64,000 nucleotides of DNA from an uncultured Pseudomonadota bacterium (lineage in GTDB: Bacteria; Myxococcota_A; Bradymonadia; Bradymonadales; GCA-2716585): positions 1 to 64,000 of the forward strand of contig CAKZKQ010000744.1 in the NCBI GenBank assembly GCA_937123825.1, given 5' to 3'. The position numbers were made by a program, and so were the translations under genes. Position 1 is the stretch's first letter; the number at the start of each line of letters is the position of its first letter. Shown here piece by piece: positions 16,959 to 25,468 of this stretch. Under the pieces are notes generated by a model. The model made no database searches. It was given only the letters and a program-made list of their open reading frames with translations, and was not told where the DNA came from.

Positions 16959-18989
16959 ATGAACCACTACCGAATTCAATCTCCCCCCCTCAAAAACAAG
17001 CGATTATCTGAAGCACCGCATGCTCTGCGACGCTTGACCACAACGCTTGCGTGCGCAGCCATGCTCACCTTGCCCACAACCGCACCAGACACCGCCCCAA
17101 TCTACGACTGCGCACCGGGCAGCAACATCGGCACAAGCTCCTTTGGCGACAGCGGACACATCGTCAACGTCTACATCCAAACCGATTTTGGCACCGAGTT
17201 CAGCGCCTGCAGCCAGACCGATGACATCACAAACTGGCAAGGCACCTCCATCATCAACACCGCCCTCGAAACGTGGAACGCCCAATCTCGCGGCATGTCC
17301 TTTCGATACCGTGGCACCTATGGAACTGCTGGAGACCAAGGAGCCATCGAAAACAACTTTTGCAATGATCTGTCCATAACGACACCTGCATTGTTGGTGT
17401 GGTCTTCGCGAAGATGTAGGGGAGATACCAATGACCAATGCCTGACAACAACGGCAGGAGCTGCATTGTGCTCAGGGACAAACTCAAGAGCCACCATCGA
17501 ATTTTATGGCAATCGGTTGAACAACCCAGTCGTCGACGCCAACACAGATTGCCCAACCAACAACGGCCACAATCTGCGCATAGATACGACAACCAACACA
17601 TTCTCAGGCAGCTACAGAGATTTCCAGGGGATATTGTTGCACGAGTTGGGTCATGTGCTGGGCCACAATCACCCAGAAGACGACCCGGCATCGACCTTTC
17701 CAGGCAACCACACCGCGGTGATGCAGCAGACAGGCGCATTTGGGTCAGTGCGCACACCGTACAACAGTCGCCACCTCTACCCCTACGACATGGAGTGCGC
17801 CACGAACTACGCGCCGCCCAAGCGGATGCAGTACTATTGGTCCGAGTTCCAAACGGGCAATTACCTATTTGGAAGCGTGGACACAGACTCCTCCTACGAC
17901 ACAACGCGCAACTCCCTCTCAGGCGGCCACACTCGCCTTGATGGCGTCACTCAAAAATGGGGCGCTTACGTTCAATTGGAGTCAGACAGCCCCTATCTGA
18001 CCTACGATTACATGTACGGCGGCTTCACGCTGCCCACCTTTGATTTCAGCTACACAAGCTCCAGCCTCTTCCAAAGCTGGCTCGACCGTCTGCACATCTC
18101 TCCGGTGCTCTTCTCTCGCCAGGAGTTCGCCCACAACAGCACCAACCGCAGCAGCTGGCTCTCCTTCGCCAACCGAGAGACAAGCGCAGGCTCCAACTTC
18201 AACGACATCGCCCCACCACGCTGGATGTATCTGCGCTCACAGAGCCGCTTTGGAGCCTCAGGAACCAGCAAAGGGACCTACTACAGATGCACCGGCACCT
18301 CGCCGTGCAATTCCACCAACGTCCAAACCTCCATCCCCCTCATTCCTGCATGGGACCCCATCTCTGAGCGCACCGTAGTAGTTCGCGTCAACACAGACCC
18401 AAACGCCACAGCCGCCCATGGCCGCATCCAGGTTCACCCAGGGTTCATCACCAACTCCAACAACACCTTGCTGGCTTCATCGCAACTCAGCCCCGTCACC
18501 AACATGTCCAGCACCGCGCCCTACAACTACTCCCTTGAGACCGACACCACCCCCGCCGTGGCATGCTCATCGGTCCTCCACGCTGGTTTTCCCTTCAATT
18601 GTCTCTTGGCGTGGGTTGACCGCGGCGCTCCCAACGCGCGGGTGCTCTACACCTACTTTCGCGTCGATGAAACCAACGACACCATCGTCTGGGACGATGA
18701 AATCAGACGACGCAGCGGGGCCAACACCGCCGCTGGACTCTCAGCAGCCTACATCCCTGACAACGGCGATGGCACCAACCCAAACTTCTATCTGGCCTTC
18801 AAAGGTCTTACTTCGACCCAACGCGGTGATGTCATCGTCATGTCCAGGGACGACGACCCCAACGACGCCTATTCGGGCTGGAGCACCACCACCCTCAACC
18901 GAAACGATGTCCTCTCACCCCCAACATGGGTCTACGACAACGACACCACTGGCCTTGACCAACTCCTTTACTGGACCGAACAATTCTAA
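16959..18989 (+). CDS. Secreted matrixin-like zinc metalloprotease
   Basis: A 676-residue secreted protein. The first 45 residues contain a Sec-type signal (LACAAMLTLPTTAPDTAP) after a long basic N-region. Residues about 50-260 are a metzincin/M10-like domain: the zinc motif HELGHVLGHNHPEDD near residue 228 has the full HExxHxxGxxH, and AVMQQ about 25 residues on is a plausible Met-turn. It is Cys- and Asn-rich, typical of exported proteins. Residues 300-676 have no named domain but are rich in Tyr/Ser/Thr and Asp, suggesting beta-sandwich or propeller modules for substrate binding. It sits 18 bp upstream of a lipoprotein gene, probably one operon. It likely cuts extracellular or prey protein. 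Confidence 0.85.
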   Translation: MNHYRIQSPPLKNKRLSEAPHALRRLTTTLACAAMLTLPTTAPDTAPIYDCAPGSNIGTSSFGDSGHIVNVYIQTDFGTEFSACSQTDDITNWQGTSIINTALETWNAQSRGMSFRYRGTYGTAGDQGAIENNFCNDLSITTPALLVWSSRRCRGDTNDQCLTTTAGAALCSGTNSRATIEFYGNRLNNPVVDANTDCPTNNGHNLRIDTTTNTFSGSYRDFQGILLHELGHVLGHNHPEDDPASTFPGNHTAVMQQTGAFGSVRTPYNSRHLYPYDMECATNYAPPKRMQYYWSEFQTGNYLFGSVDTDSSYDTTRNSLSGGHTRLDGVTQKWGAYVQLESDSPYLTYDYMYGGFTLPTFDFSYTSSSLFQSWLDRLHISPVLFSRQEFAHNSTNRSSWLSFANRETSAGSNFNDIAPPRWMYLRSQSRFGASGTSKGTYYRCTGTSPCNSTNVQTSIPLIPAWDPISERTVVVRVNTDPNATAAHGRIQVHPGFITNSNNTLLASSQLSPVTNMSSTAPYNYSLETDTTPAVACSSVLHAGFPFNCLLAWVDRGAPNARVLYTYFRVDETNDTIVWDDEIRRRSGANTAAGLSAAYIPDNGDGTNPNFYLAFKGLTSTQRGDVIVMSRDDDPNDAYSGWSTTTLNRNDVLSPPTWVYDNDTTGLDQLLYWTEQF

Positions 18990-19007
18990 ATCCAAGAGGA
19001 CCACACC

Positions 19008-19769
19008 ATGACACACTCCAAACACATGCTGGCCGCATTGCTAGGTCTCACGCTGGCTCTGACTGCCTGCTCTTCCGAACAAGGCGGGCAAATCCAAGAA
19101 TTGCCGCGCCCTGACTTCATCGAAGCGGGCCAAAACTTCACTGGAGCTCCGCACTTCAAATACACCCTCGGACCAGGGGAGGATGCCGATTGTGAAGGTG
19201 TCTGCGAAAGCGTTGTTGATTCCTGCAGCATGGCCTTCAACGCACACACCGTCGCCATCATCCGTCCTGGAGTTTCAGAATTCATTTCCTACGAACGAGG
19301 CTGCACTCAAGGAGGCGCATTCAACGATACATATGTTTTTGAAGGTGAGGTCATGGCTGTGGCTGGAGGTCAAAAACTGCCCAAAACGGCCCGCTTTGTC
19401 ATGCCGGCAAGCAGTTCAATCAAGAGTCATTGCATTTACAACAGCGAGTCATTCCTGACACCTGTAAGGATTGTCAATGGTCAATACTGGCTTGCAGGTT
19501 GCCTGCCCATTGAAACAGGCTCATTTGAAGCTGTTGCAGTCAGTGAAGACCTGATCATCCAACTACCCAGTTCATTTGAAGAGTTCTCCTTGGAAACCCA
19601 AAGGGCACTGAGCGACTACCTGGAAGTCTGCCAAAAAGAGCCTGCGGGTGAATTCTACGACATGCTCGACAGAGAATTTGCGCGCCATGAGGAGTGCCCC
19701 CTCTATCAACCTCTACCCAACTCCGAACCCGAAGACGATGAGCCTGGCGGCGATGAGTTTGAAAACTGA
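19008..19769 (+). CDS. Cys-rich lipoprotein of unknown function
   Basis: A 253-residue lipoprotein: signal MTHSKHMLAALLGLTLALTAC with lipobox LTAC. The mature part has about ten Cys (for example DADCEGVCESVVDSC), implying disulfides, and an acidic tail (EPEDDEPGGDEFEN). No family is recognised. A GAGGA ribosome site lies 8-9 bp before the ATG, and the gene follows the metalloprotease by 18 bp, so they are probably co-expressed. It could be an inhibitor, anchor or activator of that protease; this is inference from position only. Confidence 0.75.
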   Translation: MTHSKHMLAALLGLTLALTACSSEQGGQIQELPRPDFIEAGQNFTGAPHFKYTLGPGEDADCEGVCESVVDSCSMAFNAHTVAIIRPGVSEFISYERGCTQGGAFNDTYVFEGEVMAVAGGQKLPKTARFVMPASSSIKSHCIYNSESFLTPVRIVNGQYWLAGCLPIETGSFEAVAVSEDLIIQLPSSFEEFSLETQRALSDYLEVCQKEPAGEFYDMLDREFARHEECPLYQPLPNSEPEDDEPGGDEFEN

Positions 19770-19932
19770 ATGATGGGTGAGCAGCGGAATATGAACGTGG
19801 GCCTGCACGACAACTCAGCAAAGCGCGCCCAACGCATTTTGCGTCTCAAAAGTTAAAAGCCCACATTTCAGGCCAGCACCACCAAGACCCCAACGCAGCC
19901 CAATCACAGGCAACAATCGGCAGGGCGCACCC

Positions 19933-20505
19933 TCAACCAAAGCGCTCTTCTTTCCACGGATCGGCTTCGTTGTGGTAGCCGCGCACTTCCCAGAAGCCGG
20001 GCTTGTCCTGGGGCGAAAACTCCAGCTTGCGCAGCCACTTGGCTGACTTCCAGGCATAGCGCTTGGGCACCACCAGCCGCATCGGAAAACCGTGGTCCAC
20101 GCTCAGCGGCTCGCCGTCACACGCCACCGCCAGCATCACATCATCATCGTCCAGCACTTCCATGGAGACGTTGGTCGTATAGCCCCCATCGCAGTGGGCG
20201 ATGATGTGGCGCGCGTCCGAGGTGGGACGCACCAGCTTCAAGATCTCCCGAATGGGCACGCCCCTCCAGGTCATGTCGAGCTTGCTCCAGGTCGTCACGC
20301 AGTGCATATCGACCGTCATTTTGGTCATCGGCAAGGCGTTGAACGCGTTCCAATCCCACTTTTGAGGCGCCTCGACGGACCCAAAGACCTCAAACGACCA
20401 CCTGGCGGCGTCAAACGTGGGGGGGTGGCCCACATGCAAGACCGGCCACTTTCGCGTCAAACGCTGACCCGGCGGCACCCGCTCATTCTGGTTCTCGTCG
20501 CTCAT
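19933..20505 (-). CDS. Molybdopterin-binding sulfite-oxidase-fold oxidoreductase
   Basis: A 190-residue protein of the SUOX/MsrP fold (oxidoreductase molybdopterin-binding domain). The conserved Mo-coordinating Cys lies in VDMHCVTTWSKLDMTWRG. Other family features are FEVFGSVEAPQKW (substrate-site strand), HCDGGYTTNVSMEVL, and GFPMRLVVPKRYAWKSAKW. There is no Tat signal and the chain is short, so it resembles the cytoplasmic YuiH-like sulfite-oxidase-like group rather than periplasmic MsrP, and its substrate is unknown. The ATG (MSDENQNE) with GGAGT upstream is preferred over an in-frame GTG 9 bp earlier. It converges with the lipoprotein gene across 163 bp. Confidence 0.87.
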   Translation of the reverse strand: MSDENQNERVPPGQRLTRKWPVLHVGHPPTFDAARWSFEVFGSVEAPQKWDWNAFNALPMTKMTVDMHCVTTWSKLDMTWRGVPIREILKLVRPTSDARHIIAHCDGGYTTNVSMEVLDDDDVMLAVACDGEPLSVDHGFPMRLVVPKRYAWKSAKWLRKLEFSPQDKPGFWEVRGYHNEADPWKEERFG

Positions 20506-20895
20506 CCCACACACTCCTCATCCAAAACTGTCGCCCTTTGTCGCAAACACACCATACACTCGCACACACCACCCTCTTTTTGAATGGCTTAAGGCCTGTG
20601 TGAGGCCCCAGATCGATTGGCGGCCCGTGACCCAACCACAAACTGCTCGCCCCAAGCCCAGCCTTTCATCCAGGCTTGGGTACCAGTACGCCGCCTACCC
20701 CAAAGAGTTACGCTCACCACCCCATATCCATCACCACCTCGTCCCCTCGCACATTCCAAAGACCACAAACCTCCCCATCAGACCCAAGATGCCCCTTTGC
20801 AGAGTGCGCAAAGCGGGCTTGTGGCTTGCTTCCCACCGGGTTGTGGTTTTTTATAAGGGCCTGTGCGTCGGATTGAGGGTTGTTGGGAGAAGTTC
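20506..20895. other. Divergent intergenic region
   Basis: About 390 bp between the divergent oxidoreductase and the small envelope-protein operon. Open frames here show no protein-like features. A short AT-rich tract (GTTTTTTATAAGG, about 20845-20857) lies 40-50 bp before the first operon ATG and could be part of its promoter, but a matching -35 box at proper spacing is not clear. Nothing else is seen. Confidence 0.35.
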
Positions 20896-21531
20896 ATGGC
20901 GCTGGATGGGCATCAGGATGATATGGATCGACGTCGGCGGCGACGGGCTGCGCTTGAAGCGCGTCAGCAGCGCCGCAGGCCGCCCGATCCGCCCCCAACC
21001 GACGCCCCAGCGCCTCCCCAGCAAGAGCCCGCGCCGCCTGCGCAGCCCCAACCCTCCGATGTCGCCCCTGTGGTGGCCGTGGCCGACAAGGGGCCTTCGC
21101 GGCTGGGCGAGCTTCGGGCGTTGGTCGAACCTGTGGCTGGTGAGGTGGTTCATCTGGCCGAGCACCGGCTGGCGATCCTCAAACAAGAGGCCGTCCAGGG
21201 GGCGCGACTGGCCACCCGCGAGGCCACCATCGCCGCCGTCGGCGCTGGCGCCCTGCTCATGGGCTATCTGCTGCTCAACGCCGCCGTGGCGCTCATCATC
21301 GGCGCGCTCATCGGCGGCATGATGGGCCTTGGCATCGGCGCGCTGACCCTGGCCGCCCTGCATCTGATCGTCGGCGCCGTGGCCATCACGCGCAGCGCGC
21401 GCCGCCTTAAAGAACAACGCCCGTGGGAACTCAGCATAACCCGCGCCGAACTGGAAAAGGACGTCAAGTGGCTCAAGGAGATCCCCAAGACCAAAGCGCT
21501 CCCCCCAGCGCAGACGCCACCACAGCCCTGA
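20896..21531 (+). CDS. Holin-X/phage-holin-superfamily-III-like membrane protein
   Basis: About 211 residues. A basic then Pro/Ala-rich cytoplasmic N-terminus (residues 1-65) precedes a segment matching DUF1469-type proteins: an amphipathic helix (VEPVAGEVVHLAEHRLAIL), then two adjacent transmembrane helices near 115-165 (VGAGALLMGYLLLNAAVALI; GMMGLGIGALTLAALHLIVG), and a short charged tail (LEKDVKWLKEI). These proteins occur in many bacteria as envelope or stress proteins, not as phage lysis genes, and no phage genes lie nearby. The ATG was chosen for GGGAG upstream. First gene of a five-gene set; its end overlaps the start of the next. Confidence 0.75.
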   Translation: MALDGHQDDMDRRRRRRAALEARQQRRRPPDPPPTDAPAPPQQEPAPPAQPQPSDVAPVVAVADKGPSRLGELRALVEPVAGEVVHLAEHRLAILKQEAVQGARLATREATIAAVGAGALLMGYLLLNAAVALIIGALIGGMMGLGIGALTLAALHLIVGAVAITRSARRLKEQRPWELSITRAELEKDVKWLKEIPKTKALPPAQTPPQP

Positions 21532-21887
21532 CCGTGCGCGCCCAGGAGCCCCAATTGCTGGCCCCACAGGCGCTCTCTGCCCAGGCTGTCGCGCGTCAGG
21601 CCGAAGACACGCGCCAACGCGTCCGCAACGCCATCGACGGCGCCCAGGAAGGCTTTGACGCCATCCAGGAAGCCACCCGCGAAGGCGTCACGCTGCTGCA
21701 GCGCGCCGCCGCCTGGCGCACCAAACTCGAACACACCCGCGAAGACGCCATCGCCGTCGCCCACCGCTACGACCGCTACGTCAGCCAGGGCCCCTCCATC
21801 GCCGGATGGGCCCGCGACAACCCCTGGCAGGTCCTCGGCGTGGCCTTCTGCGCCGGCCTCATCATCGGCGCCCGACCTTTTCAATAA
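21468..21887 (+). CDS. DUF883/ElaB-YqjD-like membrane-associated protein
   Basis: About 139 residues from a GTG preceded by AAAAGG at 7-bp spacing, overlapping the previous gene by 64 bp. GTG 21534, just after the previous stop, is the alternative start. The central region is an amphipathic helix (VARQAEDTRQRVRNAI..GFDAIQEATREGV). The C-terminus ends in ARDNPWQVLGVAFCAGLIIG, the single hydrophobic helix typical of DUF883/YqjD proteins, which anchor to the inner membrane and can bind ribosomes in enterics. It is likely part of the same transcription unit as its neighbours. Confidence 0.7.
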   Translation: MAQGDPQDQSAPPSADATTALTVRAQEPQLLAPQALSAQAVARQAEDTRQRVRNAIDGAQEGFDAIQEATREGVTLLQRAAAWRTKLEHTREDAIAVAHRYDRYVSQGPSIAGWARDNPWQVLGVAFCAGLIIGARPFQ

Positions 21888-21929
21888 ACAAACGCCCGAT
21901 CCCCTCACTCCAAGGAGACCTCCACCACC

Positions 21930-22136
21930 ATGCACCCCCACGAAGAATCCGCCGCCCTCTCCATAGAGCGGCGCGCCCAGATCGAGGCCAGCCTGGAGCA
22001 AACGCGCCAACGCCTGGTCCAGCTCAACCACCGCACCGTCACCTTTGTGCGCAACAACCCCATCCCCTGCGCCATCGGCGCCCTGGCGCTGGGCTACCTG
22101 GTTGGCCGCGCCGCCGCGCGCCGCTGGCTGTGGTGA
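21930..22136 (+). CDS. Small DUF883-like membrane protein
   Basis: A 68-residue protein: a charged helix (RRAQIEASLEQTRQRLVQLN) then a C-terminal membrane helix beginning VRNNPIPCAIGALALGYLVG and ending in Arg/Trp. The NNP-to-hydrophobic-helix arrangement matches the tail of the preceding gene and DUF883-type proteins. An AAGGAG site lies 12 bp before the ATG. It is in the five-gene envelope set. Confidence 0.7.
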   Translation: MHPHEESAALSIERRAQIEASLEQTRQRLVQLNHRTVTFVRNNPIPCAIGALALGYLVGRAAARRWLW

Positions 22137-22152
22137 ACGGGAGACACAGACC

Positions 22153-22410
22153 ATGACTGCACCCCTGCTGCCCCACGACACACACCTCGAAGACGGACAC
22201 CGCACCGCCCCCAAGCGGCCCACGCTGCGCCAACTCTACGACCGCAACCCCTTTCTCTTTCTGGGGCTGGTCGCGGGCGCCGGGTACATCATCGGCGGCG
22301 GACTCTTGACACCGTTTACCAAGCGCGCCATCAAAATCGGCACGCGCGCTTTTGTCCTGCCTGAAGTCATTGACCATTTTCAGGCCGGGGCCCAAAATCG
22401 CCTCAAGTAA
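22153..22410 (+). CDS. Small single-pass membrane protein of the same set
   Basis: About 85 residues beginning MTAPLLPHDT, with GGGAG about 8 bp upstream. Its middle, LRQLYDRNPFLFLGLVAGAGYIIGGGLLTP, again combines a polar helix, an Asn-Pro turn and one glycine-rich membrane helix, followed by a basic tail. No named family, but the pattern parallels the two genes upstream. It starts 16 bp after the previous stop. Confidence 0.68.
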   Translation: MTAPLLPHDTHLEDGHRTAPKRPTLRQLYDRNPFLFLGLVAGAGYIIGGGLLTPFTKRAIKIGTRAFVLPEVIDHFQAGAQNRLK

Positions 22411-22494
22411 GAGGCCACACAACAAAGCACCCAAAACCGGAGCGCCCCCGCGCCTCCACACCACAGGACACATACCTTGAACAAGGAGCTTGCC

Positions 22495-22860
22495 ATGAAC
22501 CTCGCCGATCGCCTCGACCGCGAACGCATCATCCACCAGCTCGGCCTCGATCGTCAGATCACCACCATGGACACCGTCCTGCCCGCGCTTGGCATCTTCA
22601 GCGCTGGCCTGCTCGTCGGCGTCGGCATTGGCCTGATGATCGCCCCCAAATCCGGCCGCGAGCTGCGCAGCGACATCAACCGCAACGTCCACGAGTTCAG
22701 CGACCGCACCCAGCACATGGTCCAGGACGCCGCCAACCGCACCCAACACTTTGTCCAGGACGCCGCCACCCGCGCTCGCCAGCGCCTGACGCGCCAAGAG
22801 GCCGAAGCCGCCGGCGCCCCCGCTGGCGAACTCCCCGCAGACGAAAACCCCTACGCTTGA
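22495..22860 (+). CDS. YtxH-like small membrane protein
   Basis: About 121 residues. Residues about 27-52 contain LGIFSAGLLVGVGIGLMIAP followed by KSGRELR, the hallmark of YtxH/general-stress-type proteins (a single glycine-rich membrane helix, then APKSGRE). A long amphipathic helix with a repeated HMVQDAANRTQ/HFVQDAATRAR unit follows. AAGGAG precedes the ATG by 7 bp; the frame is open to a TTG 18 bp upstream. It is the last gene of the envelope set, and its stop codon lies in a hairpin. YtxH-like proteins are linked to envelope stress in several bacteria; the function here is unproven. Confidence 0.78.
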   Translation: MNLADRLDRERIIHQLGLDRQITTMDTVLPALGIFSAGLLVGVGIGLMIAPKSGRELRSDINRNVHEFSDRTQHMVQDAANRTQHFVQDAATRARQRLTRQEAEAAGAPAGELPADENPYA

Positions 22861-22881
22861 GCTTGAGCTTAGGCTCAAGCG
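22854..22881 (+). terminator. Stop-overlapping hairpin, possible terminator
   Basis: CGCTTGAGC (22854-22862) and GCTCAAGCG (22873-22881) form a perfect 9-bp stem with a 10-nt loop at the end of the small envelope-protein operon. The stop codon of the YtxH-like gene is inside the stem. There is no U-run afterwards, so intrinsic termination is uncertain; it could also stabilise the mRNA end. Confidence 0.35.
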
Positions 22882-23068
22882 GTTCGCGGCGCCGGCGCTG
22901 CGCTTGGCTTGCTTTCGGTTCGCTTGCTGCGCTGCGCTTGTGGTTCGGTCGCTACGCTCACTTATGGCATTTGCGATGGGTGGGTTCTTGGCTTCGCCGG
23001 TACGAGTTGGGCATTTTGGCGAAATTGGTTCGTTTTTGGAGGTCGGATGAGCTGGTTTGGCGGCTTGT
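22870..23068 (-). repeat. Dispersed repeat, copy 2 (inverted relative to 371-600)
   Basis: Plus-strand blocks GGGTTCTTGGCTTCGCCGG, GCATTTTG-CGAAATTG and CGTTTTTGGAGGT, in order, match the reverse complement of the segment at 371-600. The 5' part is a GCGCTTG/TTCGGTCGCT-rich low-complexity run. It fills the gap between the YtxH-like gene and the convergent HTTM-like gene, and no protein-coding frame in it is credible. Confidence 0.75.
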
Positions 23069-23103
23069 TGGGCCTTTTGTTGTTTTTGGGGGGTGGCTTT
23101 TGG

Positions 23104-24666
23104 TCAATGCTTGCACGCTTGGGGTCCGTCGAGGACCAAGGCGCTTCGGTACCAGCCGGTGTCGGGCAGGGTGTTGACCCAGGTGTCGGCCGCTGGGTTG
23201 TGGGCCAGGTCGTTGAAGAGGCCTTCTTCGCCTTGGTAGCGGACCTTGGCGTTGATGTGGAGCTTGTGTTTGCGGTGGAACTCAAGGCGAGTTTTGAAGG
23301 CGCGGACTGAGTAGAGCTTGGGGACGATGAGGTGCTTATCTTTGGGGGGGGTTTGGGGCCCTTGGCCGATGCGGTCGACTTCGCGGACGTGGCTGAAGGG
23401 GTCGTGCTCGGTCAGGCGCATGGCGCGGGGGAAGATGTAGCTGTTCCAGCGGTTGTCATCGACGCGCAGGTTGCTGAACATCGCGAACGTGTACTGGAAG
23501 TGGCCGCCGAAGTAGGGGCTGAGGCAGTTGAGCATGGCCAGCGCCATGAAGACCACCAACCCCCGGCGCATGACCTTGTCTTTTTTGGGCCAGAGCCAGC
23601 GTTGGCGCAGGTGTTCTTTGAAGTTGAAGTTTTGCCAGGCCTTGGCCCACTGACCGCGCTTGTCGCGGTGGGCTGACCACAGCGCGATCAGGCCGCCGGA
23701 GCCGACCCAGACCAGGACGACGTGGTGAATGGCGAACTGGGTCCAGTTTCGGCGGCCGGAGTAGACCGAGTAGGAGAGGGTCAGGACCCCTGCCAGGACC
23801 AGCAAGATCCAGTGTTTGTGCTTCCAGAGCCCGGCTTTGATGGCGGGCCAGTCGCCCTGAGGCAGGAACGAGAACGAGAGAGTGACGACGGTGGCCGTGA
23901 AGGCCGTGGGGGCCGCCAGCGCGATGTTGGCCGCGAAGAAAACCGCCGTCAGCACGCCCACGCGTGGCATCAACAGGCAGATGAAGGGGATGAGCATCTC
24001 AAAGCCGACGGCCACCAGCGGCGGGGTGGTGTCGAGGATATAGTCGTAGATGGGGTTCCACTCGGCGGTGTTCCACCACTTTCGCGTGATGCCCATGACG
24101 GCGTGGGTGCAGCCGACCTCCTCGTTGAAGAAATCGGCGTTGATCTTGTGCAGGCCTGCGAAGCTCATCAGGATGAACATCCAGATGCGGCCTGCGGTCA
24201 ACTGCGCCCCCTCAAGCTCGGACTGGGCCTCGGGGGAGAGCCAGGGCTTGTCGGGGGCCTTGGCGGCGTTGTGGCGCTCTCGCCAGAACATCCAGATCGC
24301 CAGCAGCGAGACCACGGTCGGGAAGCCGATCATGATGGGGTATTCGGCCGCAGGGAAGAAGATGACCGAGTCCTGGCCCGAGAGGGTCGTGATCAAGACC
24401 GCCAGACCAGAGAACGCCATGAAGATGTGCAGGATGAGCCGCGGGCCAAAGAGGATCAACGCCAGGGCGCTGAACGAAAAGGCGTGAAAATCCAGCGGGC
24501 ATGAGCGCCAGTAGTCCCACAGCGGGACCTGAAAGAGACCTTGGAAGTGGATCTGCAGCACGGCCCATCCAAAGGCGCGCCACACGAGGCTGTTTCGCCA
24601 GCCCCCTTGCTGGGTCCACAGCACCTCCACTAAGGCGCTGCGCTGACCAGGGTTTGTCTCGGCCAT
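23104..24666 (-). CDS. HTTM-like polytopic membrane protein
   Basis: A 520-residue protein with about eight to ten hydrophobic segments (for example FSALALILFGPRLILHIFMA, VVSLLAIWMFW, WILLVLAGVLTLSYSVY) and a hydrophilic C-terminal region of about 100 residues. The early LWDYWRSCPLDFHAF, the motif LMSFAGLHKINADFF and the general topology recall HTTM (vitamin-K-dependent-carboxylase-like) proteins, in which a Lys/His-containing helix is conserved; the match is moderate and no substrate can be proposed. AAGGAAG lies 11 bp before the ATG. It stands at the end of the minus-strand block; its start is 196 bp after the HD-nucleotidase stop. Confidence 0.62.
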   Translation of the reverse strand: MAETNPGQRSALVEVLWTQQGGWRNSLVWRAFGWAVLQIHFQGLFQVPLWDYWRSCPLDFHAFSFSALALILFGPRLILHIFMAFSGLAVLITTLSGQDSVIFFPAAEYPIMIGFPTVVSLLAIWMFWRERHNAAKAPDKPWLSPEAQSELEGAQLTAGRIWMFILMSFAGLHKINADFFNEEVGCTHAVMGITRKWWNTAEWNPIYDYILDTTPPLVAVGFEMLIPFICLLMPRVGVLTAVFFAANIALAAPTAFTATVVTLSFSFLPQGDWPAIKAGLWKHKHWILLVLAGVLTLSYSVYSGRRNWTQFAIHHVVLVWVGSGGLIALWSAHRDKRGQWAKAWQNFNFKEHLRQRWLWPKKDKVMRRGLVVFMALAMLNCLSPYFGGHFQYTFAMFSNLRVDDNRWNSYIFPRAMRLTEHDPFSHVREVDRIGQGPQTPPKDKHLIVPKLYSVRAFKTRLEFHRKHKLHINAKVRYQGEEGLFNDLAHNPAADTWVNTLPDTGWYRSALVLDGPQACKH

Positions 24667-24862
24667 AAACCGTTGTCTTCCTTAGAGGCCATCCAAAAAG
24701 GTGGGCGACATCGACCCTTCGCATCGCCTCTTATCTTGCCATCACAATCGGCGTCGCTTCACCCACGACATCGGTCCTTGGGAGGCCTTTCACAAAAGTC
24801 GATCGGCATCGGCCTTTTGGGCGGCCTGTGTGCGTGGGGGCTGGAAGCTGGCCCTGATTGTA

Positions 24863-25468
24863 TCAGTCAAAGTCTCCCACGGGCCAGTCTTTGTCGCGGT
24901 GATGCTGCTTGAGTCGGTCAAAGATGGCGGCGGCCTCGGGCAGGTCCCAGTCGTGGAAGTTGCGCTCGTATTGCCAGAAGCGGCGCAGGTCGCCGACCCC
25001 GGCGGCCTCGTACTGGAGTACCTTGACCATCATCTGAATGCGGTCGGCGGCGTGGACAACCCTGGATTCGACGCAATCGCAGGCTTCGTAGCGGTCGAGG
25101 ACCTGCAGGTAGCGCGGCTGGAGGGGTCCAAGGAGCTGCTGGGCGGCGCGGTGCTCGGCGGCTTTGACGACGTCGCGGCCGATGTAGGCCTTGACGGGCG
25201 CGGGGATGTCGGTGGTGACCGCCTCGGAGAGATCGTGCAGGACAGCCATCTCCAGCACCAGGCCCCGATCCACTTCGGGAGGCTCGGGCCGGGCCAGCAC
25301 GGCGTCGGCCAGCAGGAGTGAGGCGAGGCAGACGCCGTAGGAGTGGGCGGCGACGGATTCGGGTTGGGGGACGCGGCTCAGGACGTAGCCGGTGCGGGGG
25401 AAGGCCTCCAGGCGATCGGCCTGACGCAGCGTGGAGATGATGACGTCGGGGTCAAAGGGGCGGCTCAT
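24863..25468 (-). CDS. HD-domain hydrolase, YfbR/HDDC2-like 5'-nucleotidase
   Basis: A 201-residue cytoplasmic HD-superfamily protein. Metal ligands are visible as His in SVAAHSYGV, His-Asp in LHDLSEAVTTDIPAPVK, and the distal Asp in VVHAADRIQMMVK. The spacing and the EAVTTDIP motif match the HD_3 group (YfbR, HDDC2), which dephosphorylates deoxyribonucleoside monophosphates. It begins with an ATGA overlap with the lipoprotein gene upstream, so the two are translationally coupled, though a link in function is not obvious. Confidence 0.85.
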   Translation of the reverse strand: MSRPFDPDVIISTLRQADRLEAFPRTGYVLSRVPQPESVAAHSYGVCLASLLLADAVLARPEPPEVDRGLVLEMAVLHDLSEAVTTDIPAPVKAYIGRDVVKAAEHRAAQQLLGPLQPRYLQVLDRYEACDCVESRVVHAADRIQMMVKVLQYEAAGVGDLRRFWQYERNFHDWDLPEAAAIFDRLKQHHRDKDWPVGDFD

